Source: Ligula intestinalis
Taxonomy: Eukaryota; Platyhelminthes; Cestoda; Diphyllobothriidea; Diphyllobothriidae
DNA length: 64,000 nucleotides
Assembly: GCA_036362985.1 (NCBI GenBank)
Contig: JAYGXS010000002.1
Location: 6,288,456 to 6,352,455 of the forward strand
Direction of reading: 5' to 3'
Below, in pieces: positions 14,601 through 26,600 of the stretch (positions are counted from its first letter, which is position 1; every line of letters begins with the position of its first letter). Under the pieces are notes generated by a model. That model was not told where the DNA came from, made no database searches, and saw only the letters and a program-made list of their open reading frames with translations. The position numbers were made by a program, and so were the translations under genes.

Positions 14601-17600
14601 CGCTCTCGGCAAGTTTTAGGCATTTTAACGTTTCTTCAGGCATAGCATTTGACGAGGGCATAATTTGCTAACAAATGTATGCAAGACAGCATATCCTTGT
14701 GTATGCTTTAAATGAAAAAATATTTTAATTTATAAGCGCATTGAAAATCAATGAGAAAATGCATGCTACTTTAGTAGCCAAGTGTTGCAAAGGATGCCTT
14801 GGCAGGCAGTCAAAAAAGATGCTCGTTAAGAGGCCGGCATCCTGGCGTTAATAAAATAGCTTGGGATTTGGCTACACATAAATCAGTATGACAATCCTAC
14901 TTGAGTATTTTTTCTTCGAATCAAAAACACGTTTTATAATTTCGCTTGACATTGCATGAGATAGCGAATCTACTGTAAGACGAAAAAATTAGTAACATGA
15001 TTAAGGCCCACTATCTGCAGACGACTTTGCGAGTTTGGACCCCTACCTGACCCCCCCATGCGCCTAATACTCATCTTACCTTCCGCAGAGTCGCACTCCG
15101 TTGCCCGGACTGTTGATTTTATTCGCAGAAGGACTCAACACGATTTAAAGCATGTCAAATTTTGTGCGCGGAAGCCGTCTAACCCACCCACTGTTAGGGT
15201 CAAATTATGAAAACCTACTGCAAGCAGTGTCGACAGTAAGTGGGGTCATCGTCTAATTTAATGTAGCACACCTCAACGGATCCGATTTTACCCCCATCCT
15301 CGCCATGCCTTGCCCATGGCGATCACATTTACAATCGAATGGTCTCTGTGAGGAAGAAAAAGAAGAAAAAAGCTTACCAGGTAGGTGTCCCAGAGCCGAA
15401 TGATACACCGCAGAGGGAGTTCTCGGATGAGGAGGTTGTTCATCCAACGGAAGGAGAACTGCAGGTACTCGAGGTTCTGCGCCAGGAAGTGCTGATGCAG
15501 GTCGGCATCCAGACGTTCAGTCAGGCTGGTGAGCATGGCAATGTTATTCTGGATGCCGGGCTGGGCGAAGGTGTAGTTGTCCTGGATGGTGTCCAGGAGA
15601 CGCGAGATGCACCAGAAGACGTCAGCCTCGATTTCAGACAACTGTTCTGGCCCTACCGGTGCGGAGAGATTGAGTTCGCCCGAACTGGTCAGTTCTGGTG
15701 GGGCGGGGCGGAGCGGAGCGGGGGAATACAAATAAATGAATACAAAACAGCTGCGGTAAATTTACGTGTGCACTTTTGAATTCCCACTTTGTTTACAGGC
15801 ACGTAATGTAACATTTAAAACAAGAGAGTGTGTCAAATCTTTACAGATAGACCACCTGAAATTAGTTCACAAAACGATATTACAGCGGAGGAGATAACTT
15901 CTGCATTTACAAATTTAGGAAGCCTACGTGTAGTGGTCGCTGCAGCCCTCCTAATTTGTGATGCCACAGGCGAGGTTATTCAGAGCACAGGACTTCTAAT
16001 GAAGGCAGTTTTTGGCGTGTCTCGACCAGACGCAAACTGACACGCGAGCGAACGCACTCACCGTGTCTCCCCCATTCTGGCCTCAACCAACAGTGGCGTG
16101 ACCTTAGTCCGTCTGGACAGACTTCAAGGCCGAGGCTACCGCTAGCCATCACTCCGGACCTAGCTCGCCTGGCGACTAGACTTCTCCTAACTCTTGTGTA
16201 CACAATACATTGTTCCTACTACCCGGGCTTTCCCAAAACTTCTCTTCCATCTCCCAAGGATCCGGGCCTGGAAGATCGCAGCCGTTAGGGTTAAAGCTGT
16301 TTAGCCTTAACTTCAGCGAAATACCTGAGCCTATTGGTCATGCCAAATGACACGAGCCAATGAGGTGGAACAAAAGCCATAAATAAAGGGTTAAAAACTC
16401 TATTGGCAGTTTTTGCAAACTATGGAAGTATGAATGCGAGTTGACGGATTTTAAGGAGGACAAACTGTCGCTTATGGGAGGAAAATATACACGCGAGATA
16501 AAACAGTTATGCTGACGAGGGCGTGCTGAGGCCCGAAACAGTTCCCGTCGTGGGAGAAATTATATAGTAGCAGGGACTACATTTTACCACCGTATGACCG
16601 TGCGACTAGTATAAGAGTAACCGTTTTTCATTTTTAAAAGTATATTTTCGGCTAACTTTAGAACCAGTAAGCATACACTGTTCAGTGCTCACTCTTTTAT
16701 GACAAAGTTGGCAGTTTGATATGAAAGAGTTAGCGAGCAGTAAAAACAAAAAGCCCTTTAAATTTGACTTCAACTGTTGCTCTTGGGTGGATAAATATGT
16801 GGGTGGAATGGAACCACCCTGCATATAGCAATTAAAGGTACCTGACTGCGACTAACAGTCACACCATATTGAACGTCGTTCAGATTCCGTAATAGTATAG
16901 AGTTTCTTTCTTTATCAAGTTCCGATATTGTTTGCTTGATCATCTGGTCAAGTTTCATTGATTAAAATTGTGCAGCTTCAGTGTTGGCGCGTTGGGTCTA
17001 TGGCAGCAAGACTGGTTGGAGCAAGGAGAGGTTATTTAGCGGAAGAGACGTTCTTCCAAAAGGTAGGAACTTAGGTTTTTGGCGGTTATTTTGTGGATGG
17101 AGCGGCGTCTCAAACGCCAAATGGGTTTCCTGATTGTGACTAAGGGTTAATACAAAGAAAATGGACGGAGCTAACGCCTACTCTCAGTGCTTCGAGCATG
17201 GCAGTCCTATACGAGGGTTGTCAGGGTCTGCTGTTTGATTTCATCCCCTTCAGCATTTCTTTGGTCTCCTAGTTGGGGAACGGTCGTTTCAGTTGGCATT
17301 CATCAGTTATTTTAACGACATGAACGCCCCACCACAATTTAGTCTGCATCAGGATGGAAAGAAATCACCATGCCAGTCGATTGCAGAATCTGGAGGTCTG
17401 AAGTCTGTTCTCATTTCACCTTCGACGCTCTCCTACGGCGGCTAACATAGAAGTAATTAATCTCCCCGATTTGACTATGAAGCATTTCGCTGTATAAAAG
17501 TGCCATAATAACGACGACACTGTACATCCTTAACAGGGTACCCCGGAGGATGCTATAAATGCAGACTCACGACATAAAATTTACCGAGTATGTAATCGGC

Positions 17601-20600
17601 TTCGGAGTTCCCAGATGCCGGTAAGTCATCGACTTTGAGCATTGTCAAGGTCGTGCTTCGAGACATGATAGAACGCGGCGAGTCCGGGCAATACTTATTT
17701 GTTCGGTATTTTCAGCTGCTGATGCTCGTGGATGAATAATCGTCTTTGTCTGTGCCTTTATGGTTACTACAAAGTTGACACATACGTTGACTAACTGGCC
17801 CAGGCTCTGTTGTAAGTTATTCTACTTTTGGGAGCAGTTAAAAAATTTCGCAAAAGGTTCCCTTGGAGAAGTTCGTGATGAATATATTGCAGAGCTTTGG
17901 TCAGTTCAGCGATTGGTTTTGATTCCCCGCGAAGGCGGGTGTCAATAGCACTAAACCTCTGCAGTCAGGAGATTTAGCAAAGAGGGAAAGGGATAAACAT
18001 CTCGCTCCAAAGTTTCCGAGGTTAGTGCGTTATCCATTTAGCGCACAATTATGTCACCGTTAAGTGGCCTGGACCTCTTTGGACATTTGTGTTTCATTCT
18101 GATTTTCCAAGCGGTTTTGTTTCACATTGTCTAAGGCTCCTTTTTATAACCCTGTATGAGCACCTGCGTTGGCACTTGTTATATTCCCCAGTTATATGCT
18201 AGGAAGAGAAGACAGGATAGCAGCAAGTTGTCCCGTTAGCAGATTGTCTCCTGTGTGTCCGGCAGCTTAGCCTCGGCAGCAGAATGCGCCTTCTGTTCGC
18301 AGCCTCGTATTTAAGGGTCAGCGGTCTTTGTTGCCTATCCCCGAGGCGCTTATTCGGGCAGGCGCCGTGTCTTGCAGGTGGCCTCAGTGTGACACGTGGC
18401 GCGCTCGCTTTGCCCCCTTGTGAATGCGTCGTTTGGAGAGTGGGCTTTCCTTTTCGTCTTGACCTCAGGACGGTCATCAGGTGCCGTGTTCACGGCTCTT
18501 TGGGGCCGCCGGCTTTTGTCTGCATGTGGCCCTTGTCAGGCATGACCTCAGGCTGACAAGGGTGAAGGCTCGCGTGCTGGGCCGTCTTAGCACACCTTAA
18601 TGACGTCGACAAGCATGGGCTGATCCTGCACGCGTTTGAAAATTATGCGGATAGTTCCGCGTTGACCTCCACTGACAGGGGACGAAGGTGGACTCCTCTG
18701 AGGGGGCAATTTGGCCGGTGTTCCTATGCAAACGGTACAAATACAAGGTCTTACCCTACCAAAAACCAGCCGATGAAGAGGTCCTAAAAACTGCTGTCTC
18801 AGCATCCGCCATTCAAGTACTTTACTTTATCCGATTAGCTCCCGATGTTGGATGAATCGGCCTCGTGGACATCACAAATAGCGGCGGCCCATTGGCGGCG
18901 GTCGGAAGCGAGCTCTTCACATATGTTAACCCATTGTTTGTTCCAGTGTTGTTAGACGTAAACTGTTGCGAGGCTTATCCGTTCGACGTCTGAATTGACA
19001 GTGCTGAGCCATGTCTTCGGTTGACCACCATGTCGGTATCTCCAGATTGCACTTCGAGAGGGGTTCACGACCAATCTGCAGAGGTCTGTCGATTGCTTGC
19101 GCAGGACATGGCCAAAACATTGCAATCGGCGGTACTCGATATAGGATGCTAGGTTTGGTAGTTTGAAACATCTGCGATATAGCCCGACATTGGAAATTCG
19201 ATCCTGTCAGAAGAATTTTAAGAGGCGTCGACAAAACCAACGGTCAAAGACTACTGGACTACAGGCATATACTAACACCGGTCTGATTGATGCTTTGTAT
19301 ATCAGCAGCTAAGTACAAAAGCTGGTGTCTGAGCGAGATCAGACTGGTCTGGTTAGCAGCCTGCGTGCATTTTTTGCCTGCGCGATTCGGTTCTTCATTT
19401 CCACTTTTGCCTGTCCGTTGGCTAGCATATTCGAGCCCAAATAGCGGAAGCAGCTAACTTCTTCGCTGGGTTGACCGCTGATAAACAGTGGTTGTGCTGT
19501 ACCGAGATTCGTAGTCAGGAGCTTCGTCTTGCGTACATTAATCATCCGACCAACAGTTGCAGCGAAGCCGGTGATTCGGTCTAGCGTTGGCTGTAGTGAA
19601 TGGGGGGTTTTAACAAGAACGACAATGTCATCGGCATATTCCAGGTTAGGTGTGCTGAATTCAGGGCTGATTTAACATCCACTGTCAGGTAGAATTGATT
19701 GATGCATCAACCAGTCGATCAAGAAGTTAAAGAGAACTGGGTAAAGTACCAAGAGACCTGGCATATGATGTCGCAGAGAGGTTCACACCTTCAAATTTCA
19801 TTGGAATGCGGATACATCGGAAGACTAAACTCCGCTAGCGAAGGAGATCATATAATTTGGAAAGAAAGCGTACTCGATCATTCAACATAGGTGCAGACGC
19901 ACACACACACACACACACAGGCAGAAATCATCCTTAACTATAGGAGTAACCACCCTGCGGCCCATAAAAGAAGCTGTGTCCGCACTCTTTTCCAACGGGC
20001 CCACCGTTATTGCAGTAACGATGATTTGCTCAAGAGAGAACTAACGTACTTGTACAATTTTTTCCGGGCCAATGGATATCCGACAAGCTTTGTCAAGAAT
20101 TGCCTTAGACGTCGGGGTCAAGCACAAAACCTCCCTGCCAACGATGTTATATTGCCACGGAAATTTTATTCTCTACCCTACATGAATGGAGTATCTGAAA
20201 CCATCTCTCGGCAACTAAGTCGCTTTGGCATCTCCGTTGCCCACAAGCCCGCAACCTTACTGCGCGCAAGCTGATGTCGAGTAAAGGACGCTCTACCCGT
20301 GGGACAACGAAGTAACGTCGTTTATCGTATACCGTGTGCTGGTTGCCCTAGGTGTTTATATTGGCCAAACAGGCCGACGCCTTGAGACTCGCATCAACGA
20401 ACACAAGTCAGCCGTTTGCCTACGGAACCATTTATCACTCGTATTTGCACACTCCATTGAGTGTGATCACCGCTTCAATTGGGATGCCACCAACGTGATC
20501 GCAATGGCTAATACGCGACAAGCGAGAGAATTCCTTGAAGCTTGGCACTCGAATCCGGCTAGTATAAACAGGCACGTAGAGCTTGACTCACACTATACCG

Positions 20601-23600
20601 GGTTTCGTGCATGGTCTACTAATCTGGACACAGCCTGAAACAACAACTGGCTCCCTGTGCCCGGTCAAGTGGAATTTCTCTGACTCCTAACCAGCCCCCC
20701 CCCCTTCTCCCCCGAACACGCGGCCCATAGTCCAAACGCTAACACCCCCCCCCTCCCCTCACTAGCACAACCTATCGCCGCGNNNNNNNNNNNNNNNNNN
20801 NNNNNNNNNNNNNNNNNNNNNNNNNNNNNNNNNNNNNNNNNNNNNNNNNNNNNNNNNNNNNNNNNNNNNNNNNNNNNNNNNNCGAACACGCGGCCCATAG
20901 TCCAAACGCTAACACCCCCCCCTCCCCTCACTAGCACAACCTATCGCCGCGGGTGTCACGTCACCATAACCCTTCCACCCAATCCCCCCCTTCCCTCCCC
21001 CGTCCGTTGTAACCTCTGCCTCCAAAACCTCTAGTGCGACATTCCCAGCCCTCACTTTTAATTTAGTCTGATGATGAAAATATGATACTTGTTCGAAAAT
21101 TCACGAGTACAACTCGATTTTCCGAAGATTTTTTTCTTTTCAACACACAGGCATTTTTTATAAATACGACTGGTTAATTGTGGAAACATCGATAGAGACA
21201 GGTAGATAGAAAGCTGGAGGGAAAGAGAGAGGGGGGGGGCATTTTGGACGTGGCTGCAGTCCTTTAGGCGGATTTGGTGCAGAACAAAAGTCGCAATGCA
21301 TGAGTTACATATTGCCAGACGAAAGACTTACCAGTTTTGACATAATCGGAGAGGAAGACGACGAAGAATGGTGTCAAGAGATCGTTGATGCCCTGGACGT
21401 AGCCACTACCTGGGTGGCGGACGGACCAAATAAATAGGACGCGTTCAAACAGCTGCAAGTGAAAAACCACGTAAATCAGCGTAGGGGACTTTGACGGCTG
21501 AAAATTTGCGCGAAGTATGGTTATTAAAGCGCATACGCTGCAACGTTGAAAAATCTCAAACACACACGGTATGTAGGCAGTTGTGACAGGGGAATGAAAG
21601 GAAGGAAAGAAAGAAAACTATCCTCTCACAAATTAATTAGGACAGCCTAGACAATATTTGTGCTTTTAGAAAACTTTCAGGTTAGAGGGGGTGAAGGATG
21701 ATGATGATGATTATTATGATTCAAATTAAACCAATCTTTTATTTGTATGTTGTTCACCGCAGCGCTAGTTACCTCTAATCAAGAATCGATAACGCACGTT
21801 AGAGCTGCTTGAAACATGGCTCGGCAACGTTGAGCAAAAGCAGAAAGGAAAAACGGATTGGACAAATGGGTGTCGTGAGCTTTCCGTATGCATTTAACAA
21901 CTCTCGCCTCGCATGACTGATACACTGCGAAATCAACCACGAGGAAAGAAGAGGCCTCTCAATCTTGGAGCAATCGTGTGTTACGGTGATTCGCCTGTCT
22001 CCCTGCTGACGGAATGCGTACACAATGGTACGCCGGACCCCGAGAAACACCAATCCAACGCCTTAAACATACTTCTGAACAGAGGAGATCTAATGGCTAC
22101 AGGACCTTTTTTACTTCTTGAATCTACTTGTGCAGCTAGCGGTAAAACTCTTCATAAAAAGCTCTTTCCAAAGCAAAAAACAGATACTGTTGTTTGTTTT
22201 GAGATACAAGCAATCATCAGGTAGATCTTGCGCCTGACGCTGGACGGCGCATATTAACCGCAAAACTTAGTCAGAAAACTAGAAGATTACAAGTACTAGG
22301 GATTGGTGCATTTGCTGAGGCGTGATCTGTGCCATTATCGCAAACCTGAGCAGCGTGCTGTTACTATCAGTAAATAGCATCATCAGACAGCTCTGTTGTT
22401 GATTTATATTTTCCCAGAAACGATTGACAGAAATCCATAAACGATTTTCGACAACAAAGGGTTTATTCCGACAATGGCCCTTCATGAAAAGTTTTGCCAC
22501 CAAAAGTCACCAAAGCGGTTACACTCCTGCCTTTCTAGTGCCACCAAACAATTATAGCCCATCAATTACACAGGAAAGATGAGGATTTAACGGTACTTCC
22601 TTCTGTTAGCCTAAAAGTAGAATATACTCAGAAAATTCAGAATTGTAGTTGGCGAGCATATGTAGGCCTTCGATAAATTCGCATTGAAGTAATACATTTA
22701 TACGAGAGGGAGGCCAAAGGTAAACGTGCGGGCAATTATGCTCATCATTGCATGCCAATTAGTCATGGGAATAGGAGATGGGGTTGGGGCTTGATAATAG
22801 GTGGCTGGTTAGGCAGCAGAGGAGCGGGGAAGGGCGAGATAAAGTGCGGAGAATTTCAGGCAGTTATGTGACTGTTGACCATGCCAAGCTTAGAGCTTGC
22901 AGGAGGTTCTTTTGCGCGCAAAATGCCGACTTCCTGAACCGGATAGAGGTTGCTTCTGTTGTTGCTAGCCGGCGCTGACCTAGGGACTTCGGATAGTTTT
23001 GTGGGGGCCTTATAAATCGTCCGGAAGGCTTCGTTGGCGTCCATACGATGTCTAGAATCAACCACGTGGGCGAAAAATAGTACTGTTTATGCTCCTGACT
23101 TCACCTCTGCTTAGCCATACCGGGAGGTGGTTTCGTATTCTTTTGGATTAGCACCGAGTTGTGCGGCCGATATATACACTTCGCAGACGGTCTTGCGACG
23201 ACGACCGGTCCATTGACGAAGAGCGAAAAATGTTTACAATTGGGCGCACAGAGCGCTGGAATGACGCGGTAAGTCGTGGCCTGTTTCTGTGAACATCGGC
23301 AACCTTGGTGGGGTTCAATTCCACGACAGGATTGGGTGAAACCAAAGTTCTAACCACATGGGTTGCATTTCAGTTAAATTACCCACCTAACATACTGCAA
23401 TGTATGAAATCCGCCAAATTTTGTACAGCAAGCTGACTGCTCAAGCAATCGGTCTTGAATCCACTAGACGACTACCAGGTCTTTTGACCGATTTGCACAA
23501 GTAATCAGACCTAGACAGACGGGCTAAGTCTGTCGTCCGTTGGACCACGTCACACTGATTCACAATGTGTCGTCACTTCATTTAGACCTAACTCACTATG

Positions 23601-26600
23601 AAGCCTGAACTTAGACATTAACAGATGTTACGGTATTCCAATGAAGGTTTCCGGCCTAGCCTTGTGCCTATAAAAAACTAACTAGTCTCTCTAAATGAAA
23701 TCATTGACATATCTCATGAACTGTTGATAGAATACATGAAATATCATTTCACTTAGTAATGACTACTAACGTGTGCTTTTAGTTCTGATATCGATGTAGC
23801 AAAATCTCACAGTAGCTCAGACACGCCAGGATACCGGATATTGAATGTACATCCTTCCGACAGCTGGCGAAAATAGCAGTCTCTAGAAATAGTCTTGAAG
23901 CAACTTGAATTCCTTTCAATTGATTAACAAAATATACTTTTGAAAAATTGTGAAATAATATTTTTTGTTGTAGTAATTTTACAACGAATTACGTCTTCTT
24001 TAAATTCTTTATTCGAAAAACTGAGTCTTTTGATTTTTAAAAATATCTTGAATTCTGAGATCATTTAAAGCCATAAAACCTCCATCCTAATAGCTATTTA
24101 TCATTCCTTCCATTATTCCACAGCGTGTCTCGGACCCATTTTATGATCGTTAAATGGTACCTTTTTAATAGCACAAAAAAAACTGGCGATGTTATTTCAA
24201 TGAAAGTTTATGGGTGGCCATTTGGAGACGCTACACGCGAGTACAACGACATGTTTGGTTCAATATGAAATAAGAATTGCATGTATGGCCCCGCAAACAG
24301 AACACGCTAATGGTAGCACCCCGCCCGAGTAACAAAGGTGCCTCTGTGCATGTTTCCAGGAAGCATAAATATTGCCGTGCCCTAACTTTGACCCCAACCA
24401 TAAACCATAGCCTTAACTTTAACTCTTAGCATATGCCAAACCCTATTTCCCTGAAATTTTGCGGACAAAACGTGCGGCTGCTGTTAACATGTTCTGCTTA
24501 AGGAGCTACATAAGTCACCCTTTTCAAAAAATTCGGAAAAAAAGACATTATGTCTTCTCTCTGAGCTGATCACAAAAAAATAAAACGGAAAATTGACGAA
24601 AATTGCACAGTAGATCATTTTCGGCACATTTTTTCCGATTAATTGTGCACTTAGTCATGCACAGGTTGGCGGAACGTACTCGCAAGTTCTGTCAGTTTTT
24701 GTAGTGATGCGTCAAATTTTTACCACCCAACCAAACAAAAGTATAATTTCCTGGCAAATCACGACGACCAATAGAAGTCTTTTGGTGGAACATGAAATGA
24801 CCTTGTACGCCCCGCGAAAACGGATGACGAAGGGTGTGCTGCTTACGCAAGATTATGACGTGGAGCCATGACAGAGGAGGGCGGCAGACAGGAAGAAAGC
24901 GTGCCATTGTGTAAGGCTTTATACTATTATCAGCATTTCACAACTAACTCAAGGAGCCTGACAAAGAGCATTCGTGGAGAGGAGGGCATAAAAATGCGAA
25001 ACTATTCTCGAGTCAAAAGTTGAGGCGTTGCAAAATCATCCAGCAACAAGCTCGGAAATTAAGCTGTGAAGTAGGATGGGGAAGAAGAAGAAGAAGAAGA
25101 AGAAGAAGAAGAAGAAGAAAAGAAAGAAAGGGAGACCAGAAGGAGTTGGAAAGGGTGGTGATGGTGATAGTGGTTCCTCGCTGAAAGTTAGGCATTGTTT
25201 TCATGCTTGGTTTTGTTCTCTTTCTATCTTTTTCATTTCCTCTCTCGTTTTCCCACCCTCCTTCCCTCTCTCCCTCATTCTTTTTCCTTTCCTCTTCCCT
25301 TGTATGACCTGCTCTACAATGTTCATCTCCGACTTGTTTTCCTATTGAAGACTGCGCCCATCCCACGTCAGGCGATCAATCAGCTAGGCGGTAGCTTGTT
25401 GCTGGCGGTGGTGGAGAGAGTGAGGTCTACCCTCAGCGTATTTATTTCTTCACTAAGAACAATCTGATGCGCTTGAAGCTATCACGGTGCGCTAAAAGCC
25501 GTGACTTGGAGGGTGGCCAACTTACGAGACAACGCAGTCGGCCCAGTGTGTGTCTTGTTGCGTAGAGTGGCTTACTGCGGGCTGAGAGACAGGGTTTAAT
25601 GGCTCCTTTTTAATGTGGCCTTTATGGCGCTCCCCTGCGGGAGCCTACCTAATGAGGTGTGCTGTTGGTTCGCATGTTGAATGTTGGTCGCGCCAGCCAC
25701 CTGCGCCCTCCCCCATCTTTAGTCTTCTTGACGTTTGTCTTGATACCGGATTCCGGTCTGGGAGTGGTGAAAAAGTGGAGTAGATTGAGAAGTAGACGAG
25801 TCGATCGCTGGGTTAATGCCTTTATTCGCCAGACGTTTCGAGACCCATCGTGGACTCGCCATCAGAGACATAGTCAGAGAGCAGTAGCAGATACCCGTAG
25901 TGGGTTAGATTCTCCGCAAGCCTACTTTCACTATAACCCCGCTGGGGTCACCGCGTTGCTTCAGCCTCCTGAAGCTCGTGGTGGACATCTTCGAGAGCGG
26001 CGGTCGAACTGTCAATGGTGATCGTGATCATGATGATGATGAGGAGGAGTAGGAGGGGGGGATAGGCAAGGGCAGTCAGGGAATGTTATGGGGACTTACA
26101 TCGAAAATCTCCTGATGCCTGTGCAGGATAGGCATTCGAAGGAGGTCCTTTTGAATCTGCAGGAAGATATCGGAACCGGAGTGGTGATTGCGGAGAGAAA
26201 AGAATTGGCCGGCCAAGTCAGCATATTGTTTGCGTTTGCTCATAAGAACGATGGCTCGTCGTTCCTGAGAAGCAGGGAGGTAGTCCTACGGAGGGGAGGG
26301 ACGCGAACAAAGTGCAGACTGAGGACTTGAAGTAAACTAAAACTTTACCCCACCTCCACATAAAAACGGATGTGACCCAAGGGCCAAATACTAAGTAGGC
26401 ACTTCCCTTAAACGTCCAAAATGGTTAATTTGATGTTCGTGGCCTTATATTCAGACATGCTTAAAAAACCTTGACTATGTAGGCTACTGACCTCGAGAAT
26501 GGAAATGCAGACTGCGCATCTCCAGCAAGAAAACGTCTGCTGACTACGAAAAGTGGTGCGGTTTGTATATTAAAACGAGCCCAGGAGAGCCCAGGAGAGC

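Larger units (their letters stand above)
19919..21130 (+). mobile_element. Penelope-like retroelement, 3' part
   Basis: The segment holds the linker between RT and endonuclease and a GIY-YIG endonuclease, followed by a C-rich tail interrupted by a 100-N gap and a CTGATGA...GAAA motif near 21068. GIY-YIG joined to RT is the hallmark of Penelope-like elements. The RT itself is missing, so the copy is 5'-truncated, starting just after a CA microsatellite. It lies in antisense orientation in a TBC1D22 intron. Confidence 0.85.

Noticed and set aside
15890..15960. Third copy of the 59-base direct repeat
   Set aside because: Only ACAAATTTAGGAA and a vague TGGTCGC match; too short to separate from chance.
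25345..25780. Coding exon in repeat family C
   Set aside because: Frames differ between the two copies and no splice sites or domain support them.
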